Assembly (NCBI GenBank): GCA_963745975.1
Contig: CAVUZJ010000004.1
Span: forward strand, 62,001-126,000
Direction of reading: 5' to 3'
DNA: 64,000 nt
Source: JAKAWQ01 sp963745975
GTDB lineage: Bacteria; Pseudomonadota; Alphaproteobacteria; Acetobacterales; Acetobacteraceae
This document shows positions 1-8,901 of the stretch, piece after piece. The translations under genes and the position numbers were made by a program. The notes under the pieces were generated by a model that saw only the letters and a program-made list of their open reading frames with translations, did not search any database and was not told the origin of the DNA. Position 1 is the first letter of the stretch. Every line of letters begins with the position of its first letter.

Positions 1-291
1 CTTGGCCGCGAGCGCTTCCGGGACGTTCTCCTGGACGTGGGCCGCACCGTCCAGCGCGTCCTCGATCGAAGCGGCGCCGGTGATGCGGGCCTGCACCACG
101 GCGGCGCTCTGGCCCGCGAGCATCCCGCGCGCTTCGAGATCTACGAGCAGCTCGGCGATAATTCCGAGCGTGCGTGCGACGGTCGCGCCCTCTTCATCGT
201 AGAGCGCGACGCGCCGCCCGCCGCGGGCGAAGCTGATGGCCCAGGCCCGGCCGATCAGGCCGGCGCCGATGATCGCGACCTTCTCCGCCAT
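1..291 (-). CDS. 3-hydroxyacyl-CoA dehydrogenase / carnitine dehydrogenase-like, NAD-binding part (3' end outside window)
   Basis: Ninety-seven codons are visible, starting with ATG at 291 and running off the left edge. The protein begins MAEKVAIIGAGLIGRAWAIS, a Rossmann nucleotide-binding loop GAGLIG, then an acidic strand end (LYDE) that selects NAD. This is the N-terminus of the 3-hydroxyacyl-CoA dehydrogenase superfamily, which includes L-carnitine dehydrogenase. The gene starts only 5 bases after the stop of the BKACE gene on the same strand, so the two are probably one operon. Family knowledge: carnitine dehydrogenase makes 3-dehydrocarnitine, a BKACE substrate, so a carnitine or other beta-hydroxy-acid route is plausible. 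The substrate is inference only. Confidence 0.85.
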   Translation of the reverse strand, partial: MAEKVAIIGAGLIGRAWAISFARGGRRVALYDEEGATVARTLGIIAELLVDLEARGMLAGQSAAVVQARITGAASIEDALDGAAHVQENVPEALAAK

Positions 292-296
292 GGGGA

Positions 297-1241
297 TCAG
301 AAATTGACCCGGGCGGCGCCCTTGAGCGCCAGGATCTCGCGCGCTTCGTCGGGCGTCGCGATGGCGAGGCCCAGCCCCTCGATGATCTGGCGTACTGCCT
401 GGACCTGCTCGGCGCTCGAATGCGCGAGCTTGCCGGGACCGATCCAGAGCGAGTCCTCGAGCCCGACCCGCACGTTCCCGCCCATCGCCGCCGCCTCCGC
501 CGCGATCGGGAGCTGGCTGCGCCCCGCGCCCAACACCGACCAGCGATACTGATCGCCAAACAGCCGATCCGCCGTGCGCTTCATATGCATCACATCCTCG
601 GGGTGCGGGCCGATGCCGCCCAGAATGCCGAACACCGTCTGCACGAAGAGCGGCGGCTTCACCAGGCCGCGCTCGAGGAAATGATGGAGGTTGTAGAGAT
701 GGCCGACATCGTAGCACTCGAACTCGAAGCGCGTGCCGGAATCGCCCAGCGTGCGCAGCACGAACTCGATATCCTGAAACGTGTTGCGGAAGATGAGGTC
801 GCGGGAATTCTCGAGATGCTCGCGCTCCCAGGAATGGCGGAACTCCTTGAAGCGGGCGAGCATCGGGAAAAGCCCGAAATTCATCGAGCCCATGTTGAGG
901 GACGCAATCTCGGGCTTGTACGTCGCCGCCGGCTGCACGCGCTCCTGCACCGTCATGTAGGGCGCGCCACCGGTCGTGAGATTGATCACCGCACCCGTGC
1001 GCTGCTTGATGCGCGCGAGGAAACGACCGAACGCCTCGGGCGACTGATCGGGCTTGCCGGTCTCGGGATTGCGCGCATGGAGATGCACGATCGCGGCACC
1101 CGCCTCGGCGGCGCCGATCGCGGCATCCGCGATCTGCTCGGGCGTGACCGGAAGATGAGGCGACATGCTCGGCGTGTGGATCGACCCCGTCACCGCACAG
1201 GTGACGATGACCTTGCGCTCTCTCGCGGGTGACTGTGCCAC
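297..1241 (-). CDS. BKACE family (DUF849) beta-keto acid cleavage enzyme
   Basis: A complete 314-residue protein, the usual length for BKACE (3-keto-5-aminohexanoate cleavage family). It opens KVIVTCAVTGSIHTPSMSPH and contains the metal-ligand region IVHLHARNPETGKP; a TIM-barrel fold is expected, with the zinc site formed by this HLHAR segment and a glutamate. BKACE enzymes condense a beta-keto acid with acetyl-CoA to give acetoacetate and a new CoA ester. The dehydrogenase gene directly downstream would supply a beta-keto acid, which argues for a two-step catabolic operon such as carnitine breakdown. The exact substrate cannot be read from the sequence. Confidence 0.92.
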   Translation of the reverse strand: MAQSPARERKVIVTCAVTGSIHTPSMSPHLPVTPEQIADAAIGAAEAGAAIVHLHARNPETGKPDQSPEAFGRFLARIKQRTGAVINLTTGGAPYMTVQERVQPAATYKPEIASLNMGSMNFGLFPMLARFKEFRHSWEREHLENSRDLIFRNTFQDIEFVLRTLGDSGTRFEFECYDVGHLYNLHHFLERGLVKPPLFVQTVFGILGGIGPHPEDVMHMKRTADRLFGDQYRWSVLGAGRSQLPIAAEAAAMGGNVRVGLEDSLWIGPGKLAHSSAEQVQAVRQIIEGLGLAIATPDEAREILALKGAARVNF

Positions 1242-1296
1242 GATGCTCCCTCCCCTTCGTTGATCGGCAGAGCATCGCCTGCCAAGCGGATGGGGT

Positions 1297-1340
1297 CCAG
1301 GGCCTCAGGCCCTGGTGGGGTCCAGGGGCAAAGCCCCTGG
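1297..1340 (-). terminator. tandem hairpins downstream of the EmrB-like gene
   Basis: Two back-to-back perfect inverted repeats lie just past the stop of the gene at 1343. Hairpin 1 is CCAGGGCCT/AGGCCCTGG (1297-1305 and 1307-1315, one-base centre). Hairpin 2 is CCAGGGGC/GCCCCTGG (1322-1329 and 1333-1340). No T-run follows, so termination would be Rho-assisted or structure-driven. The pattern resembles terminators common in Acetobacteraceae. Confidence 0.6.
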
Positions 1341-1342
1341 CC

Positions 1343-2890
1343 TTAATCAGCGACCGCGAGTTCTTCGCTGCTTTGGCGTGGGCCGAGGGGTGGGGCCTTC
1401 ATCAGCAGCACGAGCGGGGTGGCGATCAGGGTCAGCACCATCATCAGCTTGAAGTCGTCGATATAGCCGATCATTGCCGCCTGTTGTGTCACCTCTGCGT
1501 TGAGGAATTCCAGGCCGCGGGCCAGGTGGGGGTTATAAAGGTGGGAGAAGGGAAGCTGTTGGAGCGTCCGGTCGAAGGGCGTCAGCCCGGCCCCGATCGT
1601 TGCGTGGTTGATTTCCGTGTTGCGGTCCACGAGCGTGGTGACGATCGAGATGCCGACGCTGCTGCCGACGTTGCGCATGAGGTTGTAGATGCCGGCGGCT
1701 TCGGTGCGCCGCGCCACGGAGAGCGTCGAGAAGGCGGTCGCGGTGAGCGGGACGAAGATGAAGCCGAGGCCGAATCCCTGCAGCACGCCCCAGGAGAAGA
1801 CGTCCCACGGGCCGACGGCGAGGGAGAAGCCCGCCATGCCCCACATCGAGTAGGCGTTGACCAGGAAGCCGAAGATGATCAGCACCCGGGGCGGCATGAC
1901 GCGGGTGAGGCGGCCGACGAGCAGCATCGCGATCATCGTGCCGATGCCGCGCGGGGCGAGCAGCAGGCCGACCGTGACTACCGGGTAGTCGAGGAGGTCC
2001 TGCAAGAGCGGCGGGAAGAGCGCCATCGTGCCGTAGAGCACCATGCCGACGATGAAGATGAAGATGAGGCTCAGGAAGAAGTTTCGATTGAGGAACAGGT
2101 CGGGGCGGATGAAGGGCTCGCGCGCGGTGAAGATCTGGACCAGGAAGACGTAGAAGGCGAGGCCGGCGACCACGGTCGCGACGACGATCTGGGTGGAGGA
2201 GAACCAGTCGAGGAGCTGGCCGCGGTCGAGCACGTATTGGAGGCAGGCGATGGCGATGCTGATCGCCGCGAAGCCGAAGAAGTCGAAGGAGGGCGGGCGG
2301 CGTTCCTTGGTATCGTGCACATAGGCGCCGATGATCGCCGCATCGATGAAGCCAATCGGCAGGTTGATGAAATAGACCCAGCGCCAGCTCCAGTTCTGGG
2401 TGAGCCAGCCGCCGAGCGTGGGCCCCAGGATCGGGCCGAGCATGATGCCCATGCCCCAGATCGCCATCGCCTGGCCGTGCTTCTCGCGCGGATAGCTATC
2501 GAGCAGCGTTGCCTGCGAGAGGGGGACCAGGGCGGCGCCGAAGAGGCCCTGGATCACGCGGGCGACGACAGCCTCGCCGAGCGAGCCGCAGATGCCGCAG
2601 AGGGCGGAGGCGGCGGTGAAGCCGAGGACGGAGGCGAGGTAGAGGCGGCGGCGGCCGAAGCGGGCGGCGAGCCAGCCGGTGGGCGGGGTCATGATCGCGG
2701 CGGCGACGATGTAGGAGGTGAGCACCCAGGTGCTCTGCTCGTAGCTCGCGGCGAAGGTGCCGGCCATGTAGGGCAGGGCGACGTTGGCGATGGTGGTGTC
2801 CAGCGCCTGCATCAGCGTCGCCAGCATGGTCCCGATGGTGACCATTGCGACGTTGGCGGCAGGCAGGCCGCCCTGATCCGTCTCAGCCAC
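1343..2890 (-). CDS. MFS multidrug exporter, DHA2 (EmrB/QacA) family
   Basis: A 515-residue, 14-helix drug:H+ antiporter. Visible signatures are the DHA motif around MQALDTTIANVALPYM (helix 1), motif A GWLAARFGRRR in the 2-3 loop, and antiporter motif C GPILGPTLGGWL in helix 5. The size and motifs fit EmrB-type inner-membrane exporters. No EmrA adaptor or TolC gene is adjacent, so it may act alone or with distant partners. The start is GTG at 2890. It diverges from the glycosidase gene at 3040, leaving about 150 bases for both promoters. The substrate is unknown. Confidence 0.92.
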   Translation of the reverse strand: MAETDQGGLPAANVAMVTIGTMLATLMQALDTTIANVALPYMAGTFAASYEQSTWVLTSYIVAAAIMTPPTGWLAARFGRRRLYLASVLGFTAASALCGICGSLGEAVVARVIQGLFGAALVPLSQATLLDSYPREKHGQAMAIWGMGIMLGPILGPTLGGWLTQNWSWRWVYFINLPIGFIDAAIIGAYVHDTKERRPPSFDFFGFAAISIAIACLQYVLDRGQLLDWFSSTQIVVATVVAGLAFYVFLVQIFTAREPFIRPDLFLNRNFFLSLIFIFIVGMVLYGTMALFPPLLQDLLDYPVVTVGLLLAPRGIGTMIAMLLVGRLTRVMPPRVLIIFGFLVNAYSMWGMAGFSLAVGPWDVFSWGVLQGFGLGFIFVPLTATAFSTLSVARRTEAAGIYNLMRNVGSSVGISIVTTLVDRNTEINHATIGAGLTPFDRTLQQLPFSHLYNPHLARGLEFLNAEVTQQAAMIGYIDDFKLMMVLTLIATPLVLLMKAPPLGPRQSSEELAVAD

Positions 2891-3039
2891 GATTCCCGGT
2901 CAGCTCCTCGTTGCCGGCGTGCGGGATAGGCGCTTGCGCGGCCTCTGGAAACCGCCGCCGCCGGTGGGCTGGGTTGCCGTCCGCCATCGCCTGGAGTTTG
3001 ATGTGGGCGAGTGCCGTGATCCGCGACGGAGCGAGCCGC

Positions 3040-5256
3040 ATGGACGAACAGCCATCCCGGCCCGAGAGCGCATCGGGGCCGTACTTCATCTCTGCCACCG
3101 CCTCCTACGCCGAGGGGCGGCCCTGCACGCTCAAGGCCGGGGACACCTTCGCGGTGTTCGGCCATGACGGCGACGCGACCGCGGGGCCCGGGAGCGCCGA
3201 GGGCGTCTATCATCGCGACACGCGCTATCTCTCGCGCCTTGGGCTCACGATCGGCGGATCAGCGCCGATCTTGCTCGGCTCCGCGGTCTCGAGCGACAAT
3301 GTGATGCTGACGTGCGATCTCACGAATCCGGCGCTCGGCGAGGGGCCGGAGGTTCTGGACCATGGTCAGATCCATATCCGCCGGGCCAAGTTCCTCTGGG
3401 ACGGCGCCTGCTACGAACGGCTCACCGTGCGGAACTTCTCGCAGGCGCTGCGGCGCGTCAGCCTCGAGATCGGGTTCGGCGCCGACTTCGTCGATCTCTT
3501 CGAGGTGCGGGGGACGAAGCGGGCGCGGCGCGGCCAGCTCGAGGCGCCGCAGGCCGAGGGCGGGCGCGTCGTCCTTGCCTACGAGGGCCTCGACCGGCGC
3601 CGCCGTGCGACCGAGATCCGCTTCGATCCCGCGCCCGCGCGGCTGGGGCCGGATCGCGCCGTCTATGAGCTCGATCTAAAGCCGGGCGTGGTGATCGTCA
3701 TCGGGCTCGTGATGCGCTGCGTCGAAGGGGAGACGGAGGCCGGATCGCAGGCTGAGGGCGGCGCGGCGCCGAAATTCCTGGATGCCCCTGAATTCCTCGA
3801 TGCGATGTGTGCGGCCCGCCGGCGGCTGCGCGAGGCGCGCGAGGGCTCGGCGTTCGTCGAGAGCGACAACGAGGTCTTCAACGAAGCGATGCGCCGCGCC
3901 GCCGCCGATCTCGCGATGCTGGCGACCAAGACGGAGCAGGGGCCCTACCCCTATGCGGGCATTCCCTGGTTCAGCACGGCCTTCGGGCGGGACGGGATCA
4001 TCACCGGGCTCGAGACGCTCTGGTTTGCGCCGGTGCTCGCCCGCGGCGTGCTGCTCTATCTGGCGGCCAACCAGGCGACGAAGGAGGACCCGTTCGCCGA
4101 CGCCGAGCCGGGGAAGATCCTGCACGAGGTGCGGCATGGCGAGATGGCGCTGCTCGGCGAGGTGCCGTTCCGGCGCTATTACGGCTCGGTCAATTCGACG
4201 CCGCTCTTCGTCATGCTCGCCGGCGCCTATTTCGAGCGGACGGGGGATCTGCCGACGCTGCGTGCGCTCTGGCCGAATATCGAGGCGGCGCTCTCGTGGA
4301 TCGACCGCTACGGCGACGCGGACGGCGACGGCTTCGTCGAGTACGGGCGGAAGAACCCGACGGGGCTGGTCAACCAGGGCTGGAAGGACAGCTACGATTC
4401 GATCTTCCACGCCGATGGGGCGCTGGCGGTCGGGCCGATCGCGCTTTGCGAGGTGCAGGGCTATGTTTTTGCCGCGCGGATCGCCGCGGCGCGGATCGCC
4501 GCCGCGGTCGGCGAGGGCGCGCGCGCCGCCAAGCTCGGCGCGCAGGCTTCGGCGCTGCGCGATGCGTTCGAGCGCGCCTTCTGGGACGAGGAGCTCGGGC
4601 TTTACGTGCTGGCGCTGGATGGGGCGAAGAAGCCTTGCCGGGTGCGCGCGTCCAATGCCGGGCATGCGCTGCTTGCGGGGATCGCGAGCCCGGCGCACGC
4701 GGCGACCGTGGCGGCGAGCCTGCTCGACCGGCGCTTCTTCTCCGGCTGGGGCATCCGGACGGTGGCCCTCGGCGAGGCGCGCTACAATCCGATGTCGTAC
4801 CATGACGGCTCGGTGTGGCCGCACGACAATGCGCTGATCGCGGCCGGGTTCGGCCGCTACGGCCATCGCGACGCCGCCGCGCGCGTCATGGCCGGGCTCT
4901 TCGGCGCGGCGAGCCATGCCGATCTCCGCCGTTTGCCTGAGCTTTTCTGCGGCTTCGCGCGCATGCGCCACCAGGGGCCGACGGATTATCCGGTCGCCTG
5001 CTCGCCGCAGGCCTGGGCCGCCGGGTCGCTGCCGGCAGCACTTGCGGCGTGCCTCGGGCTCGGCTTCGACCAGGCGGCCCGTGCGGTCACGTTCGACCAT
5101 CCGGTGCTGCCTTCCTTCCTCGAGCGGCTGCATCTGCGCAATCTCGCGATCGGCGATGCGGCGATCGACATCCTGCTGCACCGCGCCGAGGCCGGCGCGG
5201 TGGCGATGGCCGTCACCGCGCGGCGGGGCGATATCCGCGCGGTGATGACGAGCTGA
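3040..5256 (+). CDS. glycogen-debranching-like glycosidase (amylo-alpha-1,6-glucosidase family)
   Basis: 738 residues from ATG 3040 (GGAG precedes it; an open frame extends further upstream but the family N-terminus begins here). Residues about 15-210 match the 'glycogen debranching N-terminal bis' domain (FAVFGHDGD, GVYHRDTRYLSRL). The C-terminal (alpha/alpha)6 glycosidase domain has PWFSTAFGRDGIITGLETLW, NQGWKDSYDSIFHADG and MSYHDGSVWPHDNALI, which supply the usual acid/base Asp and Glu residues. Such proteins are cytoplasmic and hydrolyse alpha-linked oligosaccharides; the true substrate is seldom known. It ends directly against the convergent DUF2630 gene, with stop codons adjoining. Confidence 0.9.
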   Translation: MDEQPSRPESASGPYFISATASYAEGRPCTLKAGDTFAVFGHDGDATAGPGSAEGVYHRDTRYLSRLGLTIGGSAPILLGSAVSSDNVMLTCDLTNPALGEGPEVLDHGQIHIRRAKFLWDGACYERLTVRNFSQALRRVSLEIGFGADFVDLFEVRGTKRARRGQLEAPQAEGGRVVLAYEGLDRRRRATEIRFDPAPARLGPDRAVYELDLKPGVVIVIGLVMRCVEGETEAGSQAEGGAAPKFLDAPEFLDAMCAARRRLREAREGSAFVESDNEVFNEAMRRAAADLAMLATKTEQGPYPYAGIPWFSTAFGRDGIITGLETLWFAPVLARGVLLYLAANQATKEDPFADAEPGKILHEVRHGEMALLGEVPFRRYYGSVNSTPLFVMLAGAYFERTGDLPTLRALWPNIEAALSWIDRYGDADGDGFVEYGRKNPTGLVNQGWKDSYDSIFHADGALAVGPIALCEVQGYVFAARIAAARIAAAVGEGARAAKLGAQASALRDAFERAFWDEELGLYVLALDGAKKPCRVRASNAGHALLAGIASPAHAATVAASLLDRRFFSGWGIRTVALGEARYNPMSYHDGSVWPHDNALIAAGFGRYGHRDAAARVMAGLFGAASHADLRRLPELFCGFARMRHQGPTDYPVACSPQAWAAGSLPAALAACLGLGFDQAARAVTFDHPVLPSFLERLHLRNLAIGDAAIDILLHRAEAGAVAMAVTARRGDIRAVMTS

Positions 5257-5502
5257 TCAGCCCTCGTATTTTTCGACGATGCCGGCGGGGCGCAGCTTGG
5301 CCTCGTCAGGGTTCTTGCCGAACTCGCGCAAGCTGCGGCGCTGGCGCAGCAGGTCCCAGCACTGGTCGAGCGCGACATTGATCGCACTGAGCCGCGCGCG
5401 CTCCGCCTCGGTGATGTCGGCTTGGGCGTAGAGAAGCTCCTCCTCGGCGACGAGCTCCTGGATGTGTGTGAGGACCTTCCGGTCCGCGCTCGACTCGCTC
5501 AT
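5257..5502 (-). CDS. DUF2630 family small protein
   Basis: 81 residues starting MSESSADRKVLTHIQELVAE. The conserved block DQCWDLLRQRRSLREFGKNP followed by RPAGIVEKYEG is the DUF2630 signature. It is highly charged, predicted helical, with no signal peptide. Function is unknown in the family. It lies 17 bases downstream of the CoA-binding/MetY gene on the same strand and probably shares its transcript. Confidence 0.85.
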   Translation of the reverse strand: MSESSADRKVLTHIQELVAEEELLYAQADITEAERARLSAINVALDQCWDLLRQRRSLREFGKNPDEAKLRPAGIVEKYEG

Positions 5503-5519
5503 GCTGGGTCCTTTCGTTT

Positions 5520-7328
5520 TTATGACGAAACGGCGAGCGCCTGGTCGAGGTCGGCGATCAGGTCTTCGGCGCTCTCGAGCCCGACCGAGAGACGCACCAC
5601 GTCGGGCCCGGCGCCGGCGGCCTCGCGCTGCTCGTCGGTCAGCTGCCGGTGCGTCGTCGAGGCGGGATGGAGGATGAGGCTCCGCGTGTCGCCGATATTC
5701 GCCAGATGCGAGAAGATGCGCACGCTTTCGACGAGCTTGATCCCCGCCGCGAAGCCGCCGGCCACACCGAACGTCATCACCCCGCCCGCCCCGCGCGGGA
5801 GATATTTGCGCGCGAGCGCGCGGTAGGGGGAGGAGTCGAGCCCGGCATAGGAGACCCAGGAGACGCGGGGATGGCCCTCCAGGAAGCGGGCCACCTTTTC
5901 CGCGTTCGCGACATGCCGCTCCATGCGCACGTGCAGCGTCTCGATGCCGGTGATGGTGAGGAAGGCGTTCATCGGCGAAAGTGCCGGCCCGAAGTCGCGA
6001 AGGGCTACCGCGCGGGCCTTGGTGGTGAAGGCGAAGTCGCCGAAATTCTCGTAGAAGCGGAGCCCGTGATAGGCGGGCTCGGGCTCGGTGAGGGAAGGGA
6101 AGCGGTTGCCTTCGCTCCAGTCGAATTTTCCTGACTCCACGATCACGCCGCCCAACGCATTGCCGTGGCCCGAGAGGAACTTCGTCGTCGAGTGGCAGAC
6201 GAGGTCCGCGCCCCATTCGATGGGGCGGCAGAGGAAGGGGCTCGCCAGCGTATTGTCCACGATGAGCGGGATGCCGGCGCCGTGGGCGATGGCGGCGATC
6301 GCTTCGAGATCGACGACGATGCCGCCGGGATTGGCCAGGCTCTCGACGAAGATCGCCTTGCAGCGCGGCGTGAGCGCGCGGGCGAAATTCTCCGGATCGC
6401 GCGGATCGACGAAATGGGAGGTCCAGCCGAGGCGCGGGAAGGAGAGGCCGAACTGGGTGAGCGACCCGCCATAGAGATTGCGCGAGGCGAGGAACTCATC
6501 GCCCGGCTCGAGGAGCGTGAAGAAGATGAGGAACTGCGCGGCGTGGCCCGAGGCCGCGGCAAGCCCGGCGCGCCCGCCTTCGAGGCTGGCCACGCGCTCC
6601 TCGAGCACCGAGACCGTGGGGTTGGTGAGGCGGGAATAGATGTAGCCGAAATTGTGCAGGTTGAAGAGCGAGGCGGCGTGGTCGACATCCTCGAAGACGT
6701 AGGAGGTGGTCTGGTAGATCGGCGTGGCGCGCGCGCCCGTCGTCGGGTCCGGCGCGGCGCCGGCGTGGATGGTGCGGGTCTCGAAGCCGAGGGGGCGGTT
6801 CGCCGCCGCTTCCCTTTGCGGGCGGGCGCGGCCCGCGGTCGGCGGCTCGGGCGGGCGGTTGCGCATGATCCCCGAGTTCACCCCGCTCCAGGAAAGCTCG
6901 CCCGCGAGCCTGCCGTATTCGATCTTCGGGCACCGGTTCATCACCACCTCGAGCCCGGCCGCCTCGGCCTTGGCCGCCGCCTCGTCGTTGCGCACGCCGA
7001 GCTGCATCCACACCACGCGGGCGCCGATCGCGATCGCGTCCTCGACGATGGGCATCACGTGGCGCGAGGCGCGGAAGATGTCCACCATGTCCACGGGGTC
7101 GGGGATTTCGCGCAAGCCCGCGTAGACGCGCTCGCCGAGGAGCGTCGTGCCGGCGATCGCCGGATTGACCGGGATGACGCGGAAGCCTTTCCCCTGGAGA
7201 TACTTCATCACGAAATAGCTCGGCCGGTTCCAGTCCGGCGAGGCGCCGACCAGCGCGATGGTGTGCACGCTGCGCAGGATCCGCGCGAGCGTCTCGTCCG
7301 GATAGGGAATGGGGTCGAGCACGCCCAT
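5520..7328 (-). CDS. CoA-binding domain fused in frame to O-acetylhomoserine sulfhydrylase (MetY-like)
   Basis: A single open frame of 602 residues without a stop. Residues 1-150 are a YccU-like CoA-binding domain (TIALVGASPDWNRPS, VIPVNP, VDMVDIFR, VVWMQLGVRND). Residues about 165-602 are a full PLP-dependent Cys/Met-metabolism enzyme: FETRTIHAGAAPD at its start, YSRLTNPT, SLANPGG, and the PLP lysine in STTKFLSGHGNALGG. In relatives I know, these are two neighbouring genes. Here the usual CoA-domain end (SWSGVNSGIM) reads through a proline-rich linker. An ATG at 6866 preceded by GGGG could also start MetY alone. MetY makes homocysteine or methionine from O-acetylhomoserine plus sulfide or thiol. 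ATG 7328 has GGGGAG 9 bases upstream; ATG 7358 overlaps the stop of the previous gene (ATGA) and would add 10 residues. Confidence 0.85.
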   Translation of the reverse strand: MGVLDPIPYPDETLARILRSVHTIALVGASPDWNRPSYFVMKYLQGKGFRVIPVNPAIAGTTLLGERVYAGLREIPDPVDMVDIFRASRHVMPIVEDAIAIGARVVWMQLGVRNDEAAAKAEAAGLEVVMNRCPKIEYGRLAGELSWSGVNSGIMRNRPPEPPTAGRARPQREAAANRPLGFETRTIHAGAAPDPTTGARATPIYQTTSYVFEDVDHAASLFNLHNFGYIYSRLTNPTVSVLEERVASLEGGRAGLAAASGHAAQFLIFFTLLEPGDEFLASRNLYGGSLTQFGLSFPRLGWTSHFVDPRDPENFARALTPRCKAIFVESLANPGGIVVDLEAIAAIAHGAGIPLIVDNTLASPFLCRPIEWGADLVCHSTTKFLSGHGNALGGVIVESGKFDWSEGNRFPSLTEPEPAYHGLRFYENFGDFAFTTKARAVALRDFGPALSPMNAFLTITGIETLHVRMERHVANAEKVARFLEGHPRVSWVSYAGLDSSPYRALARKYLPRGAGGVMTFGVAGGFAAGIKLVESVRIFSHLANIGDTRSLILHPASTTHRQLTDEQREAAGAGPDVVRLSVGLESAEDLIADLDQALAVSS

Positions 7329-7354
7329 GGAACTGCTCCCCGGGAAAGGGCGGA

Positions 7355-8638
7355 TCATCCTCGCGCCGGGGCGGCGTGGCAAACGCCGCGACCGACCAGC
7401 ACGGCGGCCCCGGCGAGGCCGGCGGCGGCGACCAGCAGCATGATGTTGTAGCCGAACGCCTCGACCAGCCAGCCGCCGAGGAAGGTGCCGAGCACGGTCG
7501 CCAGAGCCCCGGTCGCGCCGAGCAGGCCCATCGCCGCACCCCGGCCCGCCGGAGCGAGGTCGGCGGCGAGGCCGGTTCCGGAAACGCTGAGGATCGGCCA
7601 GGCGAGCACGACGAGCGCGAAGGCGAGCAGGGCCAACGGGGCCGTGCCGGGGAGCGAAGCGGCCGCGAGGATCGCGAGCAGGACGAAGCCGGCGAGCCGG
7701 AAGAGAAGCCCGGCTTGGAACAGGCGGCGGTCTCCGTGCTTCTCGGCGGCGCGGCCGGCGAGGATGAAGAGGACGATGCCGATCCCGGCGGCCAGCGCGT
7801 AGACGAGGGCGGTCGCCGGCGGCGGGACGGCGTAGATCGCGCGCATGAGCAGCGGGTAATAGGCGAAGAACGGTGCGGTGCCGAAGTTCCAGAGGCTCCA
7901 TGCCAGGAGGAACCGGCCGAAGCGGCCGCTGAGATGGCGCGGCAGGCGCGCGAGGGCGGCGCGGTTGAGATGATGGGAGTGAAGCAGCGGGCCGCCGAGC
8001 GTTGAGCCGGGAAAGGCTCGCATCAGGTCGGCCCAGGCGAGGCGGGGCAGGCGAATGGAAGGGCTTGGCTTGGCGAGCGGCAGGCCGATCCGGCCGAGGA
8101 GGAGCGCGAGGGCGGCAAAGAAGGCGGCAAGCCAGAAGCCCACGGAGAGCGGGCCGGCGACGATCGCGCCGGCCAGCAGGAGGCCGGCGAGCTGGCCGGC
8201 GCCGTTGAAGCCTTGTAGCCAGCCGATCCGCTTCTCCCACTCGGCCCGCGGCGTGAAATCGATCACGAAGAGAGGGGCGACGGTTGCGGCGGCGCCGACG
8301 CCGAAGCCCATCAACAGGGCGAGCGGGGCGTACCCGGCGAGGCGGGTTACTTCGGGCAGGCAAGCGAGGCCGACCGCAAGCGCGACGAACCCGCCGAAGA
8401 AGACCACACGGAAGAGGCGGCGGCGCTCCGCAAGCGCCCCGAGCAGCGGCGAGGGGAGCATCCCGAAATTGTAGGCGCCGATCACGACGGCGACGTCGCC
8501 GAGGTCGTCCGAGCGGCTCGCGACCGCGAGCGGCAGCAGGAACGGCAGCATCCCCGAATTGATGAGGCCGAGGATGAGATAGGCGAGATACCAGGGGGCT
8601 ACGGGCCTCGGGTGGAGACTGGCCGGATCTTCAGCCAT
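7355..8638 (-). CDS. MFS transporter, 12-helix
   Basis: 427 residues, hydrophobic throughout with about 12 predicted helices and a central loop near residues 190-225. It opens WYLAYLILGLINSGMLPFLLP; a weak motif A analogue is PSPLLGALAERRRLFRVV. It overlaps the following CoA-binding/MetY frame by ATGA (7355-7358), so the two are probably co-transcribed. A role in sulfur amino-acid or precursor transport is possible from context only. The substrate class cannot be assigned. Confidence 0.85.
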   Translation of the reverse strand: MAEDPASLHPRPVAPWYLAYLILGLINSGMLPFLLPLAVASRSDDLGDVAVVIGAYNFGMLPSPLLGALAERRRLFRVVFFGGFVALAVGLACLPEVTRLAGYAPLALLMGFGVGAAATVAPLFVIDFTPRAEWEKRIGWLQGFNGAGQLAGLLLAGAIVAGPLSVGFWLAAFFAALALLLGRIGLPLAKPSPSIRLPRLAWADLMRAFPGSTLGGPLLHSHHLNRAALARLPRHLSGRFGRFLLAWSLWNFGTAPFFAYYPLLMRAIYAVPPPATALVYALAAGIGIVLFILAGRAAEKHGDRRLFQAGLLFRLAGFVLLAILAAASLPGTAPLALLAFALVVLAWPILSVSGTGLAADLAPAGRGAAMGLLGATGALATVLGTFLGGWLVEAFGYNIMLLVAAAGLAGAAVLVGRGVCHAAPARG

Positions 8639-8901
8639 CTCCGTCCGCTCCGGTCATCTTCGGCCGGATTTTCATGGGCATCGATCCCCGCACCGCTTGC
8701 TCGTCCCGGATGGATCAGTGTGGCTGATGGCAGAATTCCGTCCCGGCCGCTTCGAGCGCGGCTTGCACATCTCCGCATTGATCGGGATCAGGGACGGTGG
8801 CGAGGTTGATTTGACGCCTCCCGGTTGAACGCTAATCTGCCGGTTCGCAACCGGGACCGGACGCGCCTTGTCCCGCTTGTTGGCGAAACGGGAGGAACAA
8901 A

